In this document: positions 1-7,192 of the stretch, piece by piece
Position numbering within the stretch: the stretch's first letter is position 1
How the letters are laid out: every line of letters begins with the position of its first letter
DNA from: CALOBA01 sp942491465
GTDB lineage: Bacteria; Pseudomonadota; Gammaproteobacteria; Chromatiales; Chromatiaceae
Direction: 5' to 3'
Assembly (NCBI GenBank): GCA_942491465.1
Contig: CALOBA010000056.1
Span: 1 to 15,846, forward strand
DNA length: 15,846 bases
The notes under the pieces: model-generated
Told to the model about the DNA's origin: nothing
What the model saw: only the letters and a program-made list of their open reading frames with translations
Database searches by the model: none
Made by a program: the position numbers and the translations under genes

Positions 1-76
1 GGATCGCTTGATCATCGAGACGGCCCTTGCGCAGGGCGTTCCCCGGCTCGTCGAGCACCTGGGAGCGGGTGCGCGT

Positions 77-1507
77 TCAGCGCTCCGGCGGCAGCCCCTT
101 GCCCGGGTTGAGGATGCCGTTGGGGTCGAGCTGGTGCTTGATGCCGTGCATGACCCTGAGGGTGGCCGGGTCCAGCTCGCGGTGGATGAAGTCGCGTTTC
201 TCCAGGCCGACGCCGTGCTCGCCGGACAGGGTGCCGCCGAGGCTCACCACCAGGTCGAAGACCTGGTCCAGGCAGGCTTCGGCGCGGTTCATGGCGCCGG
301 GCTCCTCGGGGTGGACCAGCAGGTTGACGTGGATGTTGCCGTTGCCGGCGTGACCGAAGTTGACGATCCGGATGCCGGTCTCGGCGGCGAGTCGGTCGAG
401 ACCGTCGATGAAGGGGCCGATGCGCGAGACGGGTACCACCACGTCTTCGTTGATCTTCTTCGGCGCCACATGGCGCAGCGCCGGCGACAGGGCCTTGCGG
501 GTGCGCCAGAGCGCGGCGACCTGCTCGGCGTCGGCGGCGACGGTGACGTCGATGAGCCCCGGCACGCGGGCCGCAGTGCCGACCGCCTCGGCGGCCAGGT
601 CGACGCAGGCGGCGGGGCCGTCCACCTCGATCATCAGCAGCGCGCCGGTGTCCTGGCTCAGGTGCAGGTCGGAGAAACCGCGCACCATGTCGATGGCGCC
701 GCCGTCCATGAACTCCAGCGCACAGGGCGTCACCGGCTGGGCCATGACCGCGGCCACCGCGGCGGCGGCGGCGTGGATGTCGCGATAGGTGGCGCGCAGG
801 GTGCGCTTGGCCTCGGTGGCCGGGGTCAGCTTCAGCGTGGCGCCGGTGATCAGGGCCAGCGTGCCCTCGGAGCCGATGATCAATCGGGTCAGGTCATAGC
901 CGACGACGCCCTTGGTGGTCAGCACGCCGGTGCGGATGACCTCTCCGGCCCCGGTCACGGCGCTCAGCCCCAGGGTGTTGTCCCGCGGCGTGCCGTACTT
1001 GACCGCCCGTGGCCCGGCGGAGTTGTAGGCCAGGTTGCCGCCGATGGTGCAGACCGAGGCGCTGGTGGGGTCCGGCGGCCAGAAGAAGCCGTGCTCGCCC
1101 ACGGCGCGCTGCAACCGCTCGTTGATCACGCCCGGCTCGACGATGGCCAGCCGGTTGGCGGGATCGATCTCGATGATCCGGGCCATGCGGTCGAAGGCAA
1201 TGACGATGCCGTCGCGCGTCGGCACCGAGGCGCCGGTGGTGCCGGTGCCCAGACCGCGGGCGGTCAGCGGGATGCGCTCGGCGTTGCCCAGCGCCACCAG
1301 GGCCGCGACCTGCTCGGCCTCGGTGACGAAGGCCACCGCCAGCGGCAGCGACTGACGGCGGCTGTTGTCGTAGCCGTAGGGCCAGCAGTCGGCGGCATCG
1401 GTGAGCAGCCCGCCGGCGCCGACGATACCGCGCAGGGCCCGCTCGACGGCGCCGGACAGCACCGGCTCAGCCTTGGCTTGGGGCGGCTTGGGCTTGCGGT
1501 GCCACAT
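77..1507 (-). CDS. FAD-linked oxidase, GlcD/D-lactate dehydrogenase type
   Basis: This 476-residue protein looks like a flavin dehydrogenase of the vanillyl-alcohol-oxidase fold that oxidises a 2-hydroxy acid such as glycolate or D-lactate. The N-terminal half carries the FAD-binding loop ARGLGTGTTGASVP near residues 83-96. The C-terminal FAD-oxidase domain shows HAGNGNIHVN from residue 386, GEHGVG at 429-434 and a typical tail, LDPNGILNPGK. The length fits the family (about 460-500). The ATG at 1507 is preceded by GAAGG at a usable distance and overlaps the last 41 bases of the upstream dolP-like gene. A GTG about 15 codons further in would reduce the overlap but has a poorer ribosome site. 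No signal peptide is visible, so it is probably a cytoplasmic or membrane-associated dehydrogenase. The exact substrate cannot be read from the sequence. Confidence 0.88.
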   Translation of the reverse strand: MWHRKPKPPQAKAEPVLSGAVERALRGIVGAGGLLTDAADCWPYGYDNSRRQSLPLAVAFVTEAEQVAALVALGNAERIPLTARGLGTGTTGASVPTRDGIVIAFDRMARIIEIDPANRLAIVEPGVINERLQRAVGEHGFFWPPDPTSASVCTIGGNLAYNSAGPRAVKYGTPRDNTLGLSAVTGAGEVIRTGVLTTKGVVGYDLTRLIIGSEGTLALITGATLKLTPATEAKRTLRATYRDIHAAAAAVAAVMAQPVTPCALEFMDGGAIDMVRGFSDLHLSQDTGALLMIEVDGPAACVDLAAEAVGTAARVPGLIDVTVAADAEQVAALWRTRKALSPALRHVAPKKINEDVVVPVSRIGPFIDGLDRLAAETGIRIVNFGHAGNGNIHVNLLVHPEEPGAMNRAEACLDQVFDLVVSLGGTLSGEHGVGLEKRDFIHRELDPATLRVMHGIKHQLDPNGILNPGKGLPPER

Positions 1508-2093
1508 GTTCGAATACCTTCACTACGCGGACCACGCCGGGGATCCGGCGGACCTTCTCCGCCGCGGCGTCGCCCTCCTCGGGGGTGACCAGACCCATCA
1601 GGTAGACGGTGCCGTTCTCGGTCACCACCTTGACCCGCATCATGTCGAAGTCTGGGATATGCACATCCTGCAAGGCCAGCTTCACGCGCGAGGTCAGGTA
1701 GGTGTCCTCGCTTTCGCGGGCGAAGCTGATGTAGGGGCCGACCTCGACCTCGTTGAACACCCGGCGGACCTTCGGCAGCCGCGAGACCAGATCGGCGAAG
1801 CGGTCGGCGACCTCCAGGTTCTCGGCCTGTCCGGTCAGCAGCAGCGACAGGTTGTAGCTGGTGATGGAGATGCGGCTGTACTTGTGGATCTCCGGGTGGG
1901 CGGCGCGCAGCTGCTTGGCCTGCAGCTCCAGCACCTCGTCGTCGAGCACCATCTTCGCCGAGCGGCGCTCGTAGGCGACGGCGCCGCCGTAGGCGATGCC
2001 CCCGACCACCAAGGCGCCGCAGCCTTGCAGCAGCGGCAGCAGACAGAGCCCGGCCAGCAGCGCGGCCGGCAACAGGCGTTGATCAAGTTTCAT
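1467..2093 (-). CDS. dolP: BON-domain outer-membrane lipoprotein, DolP/YraP-like
   Basis: This 208-residue lipoprotein has a hydrophobic signal ending in a lipobox, LLQGC, with the acylated Cys at residue 25. Two BON domains follow, roughly residues 50-115 and 125-190. The family (YraP/DolP, OsmY relatives) supports outer-membrane integrity. The start chosen is the ATG at 2093, because AGGAG stands eight bases upstream and the signal peptide begins directly with MKLDQRLLP; the frame is open to 2147 but the extra residues do not look like a signal. It overlaps the end of yraN by 11 bases (2083-2093), so the two are probably translated together. The yraN-dolP order matches the E. coli neighbourhood, but diaA, which usually lies between them, is absent. 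The 3' end runs 41 bases into the FAD oxidase gene. Confidence 0.85.
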   Translation of the reverse strand: MKLDQRLLPAALLAGLCLLPLLQGCGALVVGGIAYGGAVAYERRSAKMVLDDEVLELQAKQLRAAHPEIHKYSRISITSYNLSLLLTGQAENLEVADRFADLVSRLPKVRRVFNEVEVGPYISFARESEDTYLTSRVKLALQDVHIPDFDMMRVKVVTENGTVYLMGLVTPEEGDAAAEKVRRIPGVVRVVKVFEHVAPQAQAAPSQG

Positions 2094-2460
2094 CGAAGGC
2101 ACTCCTGATCCAATGGACGGCATCCCCGTCGCCGATGGCCAGTACATCGAACCGGCACGGCAGCTCGGTGGGATGGGATTGCAGATACTGCCCCGCCGCA
2201 GCGCTCAGCCGCCGCTGTTTGTGGCGGTCGACGCTCGCTACGGCCCCGCCGAAGCGCTCGGAGCGGCGGTAGCGGACCTCGACAAACACCAATTCGCCGT
2301 CGTCATCGGCGGCGCGGTCGAGCATGACCAGATCGATCTCGCCATGGCGGCAGCGCCAGTTGCGGGTGACGAGCCGCAGCCCCTGACGCTCCAGATAGCG
2401 ACGTGCCAGGGACTCCTTGGCGCTGCCGACGGCCGCCTTGCTGCCGCCTAGTCCGAACAT
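2083..2460 (-). CDS. yraN: YraN/UPF0102 family nuclease-fold protein
   Basis: This 125-residue protein matches the UPF0102 (YraN) family, small proteins with a restriction-endonuclease-like fold whose role is poorly known. The family signature is visible: an Ala-rich helix (ESLARRYLERQG), then RNWRCRHGEIDLVMLD, then LVFVEVRYR, which supply the acidic and basic residues of the PD-(D/E)xK-like core, and a closing FDVLAI strand. The frame is open upstream to 2646, but homology begins just after the ATG at 2460, so that start is preferred. No clear Shine-Dalgarno lies before it, so the start is less certain than the gene. It is the first gene of the minus-strand run with dolP and diverges from rsmI, which fits the conserved rsmI-lpoA-yraN neighbourhood with lpoA missing here. 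Confidence 0.85.
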   Translation of the reverse strand: MFGLGGSKAAVGSAKESLARRYLERQGLRLVTRNWRCRHGEIDLVMLDRAADDDGELVFVEVRYRRSERFGGAVASVDRHKQRRLSAAAGQYLQSHPTELPCRFDVLAIGDGDAVHWIRSAFDET

Positions 2461-2796
2461 GGCTGGGGCGGGAGGAGGCAGCGGCCGAGCGATGGCGCCG
2501 CATCGCAGCGCACTGTGGGCGAGCCCTGCCGCGCACCGACCCGGCCGGCCGGGTAGACTGTCGCGCAGAGCAATGCGCCGCTCGCCGGCGGGTCGTTGGC
2601 GCGCAAGGGTGTCCAAAGGGGCCTCATGGTAAGGGGCGGTCTGCAAACAACTTAATCGCGACGGACCTGGGCTGGGGCAGCGCTATGCGCCGGCGCCGCT
2701 GGTGGATTTCGCTTTGCTCATCCACCCGGGACAGTTTAGGTTTGGCGGGGCGCATGACCGATCACCTGACCGTCGCACCGACTCGAGGCTGAACGA
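2461..2796. promoter_or_regulatory. Divergent intergenic region between yraN and rsmI
   Basis: These 336 bases separate two divergently transcribed genes and must hold promoters for both. I see no convincing -35/-10 pair on either strand; a weak candidate for rsmI lies around TTTGCT and TTAGGT near 2712-2740. The region was checked for RNase P RNA, which sits beside rsmI in Pseudomonas, but its conserved 5' core sequence is absent. The frames open across it on both strands look like chance open frames in GC-rich DNA. Confidence 0.35.
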
Positions 2797-3653
2797 ATGA
2801 GCGAGACCTCCGGCGTACTATACGTGGTCGCCACGCCGATCGGCAATCTGGGCGATATCGGCACCCGCGCCGGGAGATCCTGGCCGATGTCGACGCTATC
2901 GCCTGCGAAGACACCCGCCACAGCCGCCGCCTGCTGACCCATCTGGGGATCGATCTCGGCAGCGGGCGCGCGCTGATCGCCTACCACGAGCACAACGAGC
3001 GCGATGCCGCCGAGCGCCTGCTGGCCCGGCTGGCCGACGGCGCGCGCATCGCGCTGATCAGCGACGCCGGCACGCCGCTGATCAGCGACCCCGGCTTCGT
3101 CCTGGTCCGCGCCGCCCGCGCCCGCGGCATCGCCGTCGTGCCCGTGCCCGGCCCGAGCGCCCCGATCTGCGCCCTGTCCGCCGCCGGCCTGCCCAGCGAC
3201 CGCTTCCTGTTCCTCGGTTTCCCGCCCCGCACCGCGGGTCAGCGCCGGGCCTGGATCGAGGCCGTCGCCGCCGAGCCGGGAACGCTGATCTGCTACGAGA
3301 GCCCGAAGCGCGCGGCGGCGACGCTGGCCGACCTCGCCGACCTGCTCGGCGCCGAGCGCCGCGCCGTGGTTGCCCGCGAGCTGACCAAGCGCTTCGAGAC
3401 CTTCCTCGACGGCACCCTGAGCGCGCTGGCCGAACGCGTCGCCGCCGACCCCGAGCAGCAGCTCGGCGAGCTGGTGCTGCTGATCGAGGGTGATCGTCGC
3501 GACGACGACGCCCGCGCCGAAGACGAGCAGCGGCGCATCCTCGCCATCCTCGCCGACGAACTCCCGCTGAAGCAGGCCGTGGCCCTGACCGCGCGCATCA
3601 CCGGCGGCAATCGTAATCGGCTCTATCGGGAGGCCCTGGCGCGCGGCGGTTAG
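2797..3653 (+). pseudogene. rsmI: 16S rRNA 2'-O-methyltransferase RsmI, one frame break
   Basis: RsmI (YraL) methylates the 2'-O of C1402 in 16S rRNA using S-adenosylmethionine. The ATG at 2797 has GAGG eight bases upstream and begins with the family start LYVVATPIGNLGDI. The frame then breaks at about 2872-2873: after GTRA the sequence has two bases where three are needed, and the next frame resumes with EILADVDAIACEDTRHSRRLLTHL. Restoring one base gives 285 residues, the normal family length, with ISDAGTPLISDPG, VPVPGPSA and YESPKR all present and no other defect. The loss lies in a C/G run (GCCGGG, expected GCCCGGG). A sequencing error or a very recent mutation is therefore more likely than old decay. 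The methyltransferase is near-universal but dispensable. Confidence 0.88.
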
Positions 3654-3657
3654 TCAA

Positions 3658-3746
3658 GGTTCAGAAACAAGTGGTGCAGACGCACCCACGAAACGGCGAA
3701 TCCAAAAGCTCAGCGAGCGGGCGTCTGTGCCACTTGTTTCTGAACC
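3658..3746. repeat. 89-bp element bounded by 26-bp inverted repeats
   Basis: The arms are 3658-3683 and 3721-3746. Read in opposite sense they agree at 24 of 26 bases, the outer part beginning GGTTCAGAAACAAGTGG. The 37-base centre is not palindromic. The element begins four bases after the rsmI stop and ends just before repeat copy A. It could be a miniature inverted-repeat transposable element, a pair of abutting insertion-sequence ends, or a long transcript hairpin. There is no T-run after it, so it is not a standard intrinsic terminator, and no target duplication is visible. Confidence 0.7.
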
Positions 3747-3751
3747 GATCC

Positions 3752-3962
3752 TTAGTGCGCTGCTGCGGAAGGTGCGAGGCCGTTCCCAACCTCACCGCAC
3801 CTGCCGATCCGTGTCGGCCTGGAGATACCGACACTCCCGGGTCGACGCTCCCACCGTAGGCCGCAGTGGACGCGGTAGCCGGGGCGCCCGGGAGGGTCGC
3901 CCTCCAGGGCGACACGTAGTCGCGGACGGCGAACGGTATCGGGACGCTCGCATCGATGCGCT
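3752..3962 (+). repeat. Dispersed intergenic repeat, copy A
   Basis: This ~211-bp stretch matches 11761-11987 on the opposite strand, by eye at roughly 75-80% with a few short gaps. Shared blocks include GGAAGGTGCGAGGCC near its start (3767-3781), GGCCTGGAG, CCGACACTCCCGGG, TCGACGCTCCC and the palindrome GCATCGATGC at its end. A hairpin, GTCGCCC-TCCA-GGGCGAC (3896-3913), keeps its stem in copy B while the loop differs. A second stem pairs 3811-3817 with 3828-3834. Unlike copy B, this copy has a stop codon and one-base gaps in the corresponding reading frame, so it does not encode the same protein continuously. Confidence 0.75.
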
Positions 3963-3970
3963 ACCCCGTA

Positions 3971-3998
3971 TCGACGCACCGCGCCTGGGGGCTATACT
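3971..3998 (+). promoter_or_regulatory. Possible sigma-70 promoter of the RND adaptor gene
   Basis: TATACT at 3993-3998 is a close match to a -10 box. TCGACG at 3971-3976, 16 bases upstream, is a partial -35 (four of six). Transcription would start near 4005, immediately before the CGATCC tandem repeat, leaving a leader of about 68 bases before the adaptor start codon. This rests on sequence pattern only. Confidence 0.35.
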
Positions 3999-4006
3999 CG
4001 CGGGGC

Positions 4007-4039
4007 CGATCCCGATCCCGATCCCGATCCCGATCCCGA
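4007..4039 (+). repeat. CGATCC tandem repeat, five units plus a partial
   Basis: Five perfect CGATCC hexamers run from 4007 to 4036, followed by a partial unit. They lie between the possible promoter and the ribosome binding site (AAAGGAG, 4054-4060) of the adaptor gene, so they would be in its untranslated leader. Perfect hexamer arrays are prone to slippage and could change leader length or fold. Confidence 0.85.
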
Positions 4040-4072
4040 AGCCTGATCCATCGAAAGGAGCCACTGCGCGCG

Positions 4073-5161
4073 ATGTTCGTCCGCTATCTATTGGTATTCA
4101 TGGCGCTTGCCGCCCTCGTCGGCGGCATCGCCTGGGTAAAGTACGGCCAGATCCAGGCTGAGATGGCGATGTCCGGCCAGGGCATGCCGCCGGTGGCCGT
4201 CTCGGCGGTGGCCGTCGAGAGCCGACCCTGGCAGCCCCGCATCCAGGCGGTGGGCAACGTCCAGGCGGTGCAGGGGGTCATGGTCAACAACCAGGTCGCG
4301 GGCCAGGTGCTGGAGGTCCTGTTCGAGTCCGGCGATCAGGTGCGCGCCGGCCAGGCGCTGGTGCGGCTCGACACCGAGGTCGACGCGGCCGACCTGGCCG
4401 GTCTCAAGGCCGGCCTGGAGCTGGCCCAGACCAAGCTGCGCCGCAACCAGCGCCTGCTGCGCGACCGTGCCGTCTCCCAGGGCGACTTCGACGAGGTCAG
4501 CGCCCAGCTGCAACAGGCCCAGGCCGAGGTCGAGGCCAGGGAGGCGCTGATTCGGCAGAAGACCATCCGCGCCCCGTTCACCGGCCAGCTCGGCATCCGC
4601 CAGGTCAACCTGGGTCAATACCTGCCCCCCGGCTCCGCCATCGTCGCCCTGGAGGCCCTCGACCCGGTCTACGTCGACTACGCCCTGCCCGAGCGCAACC
4701 TGCGTGACCTGAAGGTTGGCCAGGCGGTGGAGGTCGGCGTCGCCGCCTTCCCCGAGACGGTCTTCCCCGGCGAGGTCCGCGCGATCAGCCCGGCGGTGAG
4801 CCGCGAGACTCGCAATATCCAGGTCCGCGCCCTGCTCGCCAACCCCGAACAGCGGCTGCGCCCCGGCATGTTCGCCAAGGTCTCGACGCTGCTGCCGACC
4901 CGTGAGCAGGTGTTGACGCTGCCGCGCCGGGCCATCACCTTCAACACCTATGGCGACTCCGTGTTCCTGATCGAAGACGGCAGCGGCGAGCAGGCAGGAT
5001 CGCTCGTCGTGCAGCGCCGCCAGGTGCAGACCGGGGCCGTGCGCGGCGACGAGGTAGAGATCGTCGACGGGCTGGAGGATGGCGACCGGCTCGTGCTGGC
5101 CGGCCAGGTCAAGCTGCGCAACGGTGCGGCGGTGCAGATCGTTCCCGAGGCAGGCGATTAG
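4073..5161 (+). CDS. RND efflux periplasmic adaptor (MFP/HlyD family)
   Basis: This 362-residue protein is a membrane-fusion adaptor of the AcrA/MdtA type, which links an inner-membrane RND pump to an outer-membrane channel. An N-terminal membrane anchor covers about residues 5-24. A first lipoyl half-motif follows (VAGQVLEVLFESGDQVRAGQALVRLD), then an alpha-hairpin rich in Gln/Ala/Leu, the second lipoyl half (IRAPFTGQLGIRQVNLGQYL), the beta-barrel with RPGMFAKV, and the membrane-proximal domain with VLTLPRRAI. The start at 4073 is chosen because AAAGGAG lies at 4054-4060, a slightly long spacing of 12 bases; the frame opens upstream through the hexamer repeat only by chance. The usual downstream pump gene is missing: the next gene encodes an HdeD-like protein. 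The pump must be elsewhere or lost. Confidence 0.9.
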   Translation: MFVRYLLVFMALAALVGGIAWVKYGQIQAEMAMSGQGMPPVAVSAVAVESRPWQPRIQAVGNVQAVQGVMVNNQVAGQVLEVLFESGDQVRAGQALVRLDTEVDAADLAGLKAGLELAQTKLRRNQRLLRDRAVSQGDFDEVSAQLQQAQAEVEAREALIRQKTIRAPFTGQLGIRQVNLGQYLPPGSAIVALEALDPVYVDYALPERNLRDLKVGQAVEVGVAAFPETVFPGEVRAISPAVSRETRNIQVRALLANPEQRLRPGMFAKVSTLLPTREQVLTLPRRAITFNTYGDSVFLIEDGSGEQAGSLVVQRRQVQTGAVRGDEVEIVDGLEDGDRLVLAGQVKLRNGAAVQIVPEAGD

Positions 5162-5230
5162 GACCGGGGCGCCCAAGTGCTGCTGATGACGTTTATTGTG
5201 ATGTTCCACCCATAGAGAGAGAAGTTGACC

Positions 5231-5827
5231 ATGACCAATAACGACCAAGCCGGCCTGCCCGCGGGGGCCGCACTGTTCGGGGAGCTGGAGAAGAACTGGG
5301 GCTGGCTGATGGGCTTCGGTGTCGCGTCGATCATCCTCGGCACCATCGGGCTCGGCATGAGCTTCGCGCTGACCCTGGCCAGCGTGGTGCTGTTCGGCGT
5401 GCTGCTGGTGGCCGGCGGCGTGATTCAGGTGCTGGATGCCTTCAAGTGCCGCGGCTGGAAGGGCACCGCCTGGCATGTCCTGATCGGCCTGCTGTATGTG
5501 GTCGGCGGTGTCATCGTCATGGTCGACCCGGTGTTCGCCTCCGAGACCTTCACGCTGGTGCTGGCCGCGGTGCTGATCGCCGTCGGCCTGGTGCGGGCCA
5601 TCATGGCGTTCCAGCTGCGCCCGGCCATGGGTTGGTATTGGCCGCTGATCTCCGGCCTGGTCTCGCTGGGCCTTGGCGGCGTCATCCTCGCCCAATGGCC
5701 CGCCTCCGGCCTGTTCGTCATCGGGGTGATCATCGCCATCGAGCTGATCTTCAACGGCTGGGCCTATCTCTTTGTTGCCCTGGCCGCCCGTGCCGCCGGT
5801 AAGGCCCGCGCCGCAAGCGGCACCTGA
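5231..5827 (+). CDS. HdeD/DUF308 family inner-membrane protein
   Basis: This 198-residue protein is almost entirely hydrophobic after the first 25 residues, with about six transmembrane helices separated by short loops, as in the HdeD/DUF308 family. HdeD in E. coli belongs to the acid-resistance island; the biochemical role of the family is not known. Typical features include GWLMGFGVASIILGTIGL, the paired VLFGVLLVAGG and VLLA-type helices, and the GWYWPLISG turn. The ATG at 5231 has a purine-rich GAGAGAGAAG just upstream. It follows the adaptor gene by 69 bases on the same strand, so co-transcription is possible, and the palindrome cluster behind it may end the transcript. Confidence 0.85.
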   Translation: MTNNDQAGLPAGAALFGELEKNWGWLMGFGVASIILGTIGLGMSFALTLASVVLFGVLLVAGGVIQVLDAFKCRGWKGTAWHVLIGLLYVVGGVIVMVDPVFASETFTLVLAAVLIAVGLVRAIMAFQLRPAMGWYWPLISGLVSLGLGGVILAQWPASGLFVIGVIIAIELIFNGWAYLFVALAARAAGKARAASGT

Positions 5828-5838
5828 TCGGTCGTCCC

Positions 5839-5910
5839 ACCGGCAGAGCCGGTCGCGCCCGGGCGCGACCGGCTTCAGCCGGTGCCGAGGGCATGGCGCA
5901 CCGGCTCACG
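5839..5910. repeat. Palindrome cluster (REP-like or terminator)
   Basis: A perfect 26-bp palindrome without a spacer occupies 5848-5873, centred on CGCGCCCGGGCGCG. It is flanked by ACCGGC-AGA-GCCGGT (5839-5853) and ACCGGC-TTCA-GCCGGT (5868-5883), which share its arms and could form alternative stems. A further ACCGGC-TCAC-GCCGG follows near 5899-5913. The cluster sits 11 bases after the HdeD-like gene. It has no T-run, so it may act as a stabilising or REP-type element rather than a classical terminator. The rest of 5914-6064 shows nothing I can name. Confidence 0.6.
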
Positions 5911-6064
5911 CCGGCCGCCAACGCGAATTCCCCGCCAATCTCATCCACAGCGCGATGTCCCGCCAAGCTGATCCGTCAACCCACCGCTCCCCGCTCCGAT
6001 CCGACAGGCCCCGCGCCGTAGCGACCCCGATGCAAGACCCGGCAACGCGACCCGGGCTAGAGCC

Positions 6065-6430
6065 ATGGCCATCCTGATCTTCCGCCTCAACGGCGTCCCC
6101 GACGATGAGGCCGCCGACGTGCGCGCCCTGCTCGACGAGCACGGCCTCGCCTACCGCGAGACCAGCGCCGGCCTGCTCGGCTTCGGCGTCGCCGGCCTCT
6201 GGCTCCTGGACGTCAGCCGCAAGGCCGACGCCCGCGCCGTCATCGACGCCTATCAGGATGCGCGCAGCGCCCGGATCAGCGCCGAGCACGCGGCGCAGCG
6301 CCGCGCCGGCCTCGCCGAGACCCCGCTGCAGCGCATCGCCCGTCACCCACTGCGCTCCCTGCTCGCGCTGGCGGGCGTGGCCGCGGTGCTCTACCTGGTC
6401 CTCTGGCCCTTTCTCACGCTTGGGCGATAG
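6065..6430 (+). CDS. DUF6164 family membrane protein
   Basis: This 121-residue protein resembles the DUF6164 family, short proteobacterial proteins of unknown function. The soluble N-terminal part begins ILIFRLNGVPDDEAADVRALL and contains YRETSAGLLGFGVAGLWLLD, a fold reminiscent of small ACT/ferredoxin-like domains. A charged helix (residues 58-85) leads to one transmembrane segment near residues 96-116, and the chain ends PFLTLGR, as is common in the family. The ATG at 6065 starts directly with the homologous part; its ribosome site is weak. It stands alone between the palindrome cluster and the convergent mtnC. Confidence 0.75.
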   Translation: MAILIFRLNGVPDDEAADVRALLDEHGLAYRETSAGLLGFGVAGLWLLDVSRKADARAVIDAYQDARSARISAEHAAQRRAGLAETPLQRIARHPLRSLLALAGVAAVLYLVLWPFLTLGR

Positions 6431-6514
6431 ACGCCGCAGCCCATGGGCGGCCCCGCGATCCCGATCCCAGACCACGTAGACCGTGCCCCATGACCCGAAT
6501 CGCCAGAGTCGGAG

Positions 6515-7192
6515 TCAGATCGGGATCTGGTCAAACCGCGTGACCCGCCGATGGGCCGCCGCCAGCGCGGGTGTGCCGTCGCGCACCAGCCAGATGGTCT
6601 GCCAGCCGGCCCCCCGGGCCGCGTCCAGCTCGTCGCGCACGTCGGACAGGAACAGGATGCGCCGCGGCGCGACGCCGATGGCCTCGGCGATGTGCCGGTA
6701 GGAGCGGAGCTCGCGCTTGGGGCCGATGCGGGTGTCGAAATAGCCGGACAGCAGCGGGGTTAGGTCGCCGGCGACGGTGTGGCCGTAGATCAGCCGCTGT
6801 GCATGCACCGAGCCCGATGAGTAGATGTACAGCCCGAGCCCGCGGGCATGCCAGCGGCGCAGCGCCGGGGCGACGTCCGAATACAGGTGGGTGACCAGCT
6901 CGCCGCTGCGGTAGCCCTCCTCCCAGATCAGCCCCTGCAGGTCCTTCAGCGGCGTGACCTTTTGATCACGCTCCATCCAGTGGCACATGCGCACCACCAC
7001 CGCCTCGTCGTTGAACACGCCGCCGGCGATGCGGGCCTCGTCGAGGATCGCCGCCACCTCGGGCTCGCCGCGGTAGCGGCGCACGAAGTTGGGCATCCGC
7101 TCGCGGGCATAGGGGTAGAGCACGTCGGTGGCGAAGGCGGTGGCTGTGGTGGTGCCCTCGATGTCCAGCACCACGGCGTCGATGGGCATCAT
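6515..7192 (-). CDS. mtnC: Enolase-phosphatase E1 (methionine salvage)
   Basis: MtnC is a HAD-superfamily bifunctional enzyme that enolises 2,3-diketo-5-methylthiopentyl-1-phosphate and removes its phosphate in methionine salvage. HAD motif I is VVLDIEGTT near residues 7-15, with Asp10 the nucleophile. Motif II lies in LYIYSSGSVHAQRLIYG, the conserved lysine is in IGPKRELRSY, and motif III is ILFLSDVRDELDAA. Length from 7192 is 225 residues, normal for the family. ATGs at 7192 and 7189 (MMPID) both fit; 7192 is favoured because its A is the last base of the stop codon of a small upstream ORF (TGATG). An ATG at 7207 would add five residues and has poor ribosome spacing. mtnB and mtnD, often adjacent, are not in the window. 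Confidence 0.92.
   Translation of the reverse strand: MMPIDAVVLDIEGTTTATAFATDVLYPYARERMPNFVRRYRGEPEVAAILDEARIAGGVFNDEAVVVRMCHWMERDQKVTPLKDLQGLIWEEGYRSGELVTHLYSDVAPALRRWHARGLGLYIYSSGSVHAQRLIYGHTVAGDLTPLLSGYFDTRIGPKRELRSYRHIAEAIGVAPRRILFLSDVRDELDAARGAGWQTIWLVRDGTPALAAAHRRVTRFDQIPI

Noticed and set aside
1..76. Possible start of a further minus-strand gene after the FAD oxidase (GTG followed by LDEPGNALRKGRLDD)
   Set aside because: Only about 19 codons lie in the window and no family can be recognised; too little to call.
8..1588. 526-codon plus-strand frame opposite the FAD oxidase gene
   Set aside because: It mirrors the real minus-strand gene, has a His/Asp/Gly/Gln-rich composition typical of antisense frames in GC-rich DNA, and no recognisable domain.
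2461..2796. RNase P RNA gene beside rsmI, as in Pseudomonas
   Set aside because: The conserved 5' core (GAGGAAAGTCCGGGC) is not present on either strand.
4088..5695. 535-codon minus-strand frame across the adaptor and HdeD-like genes
   Set aside because: It spans two well-supported plus-strand genes and has shadow-frame composition.
6457..6527. Inverted pair GATCCCGATC / GATCGGGATC between the DUF6164 and mtnC genes as a bidirectional terminator
   Set aside because: The loop is 51 bases, the right arm lies inside mtnC coding sequence, and there is no T-run.
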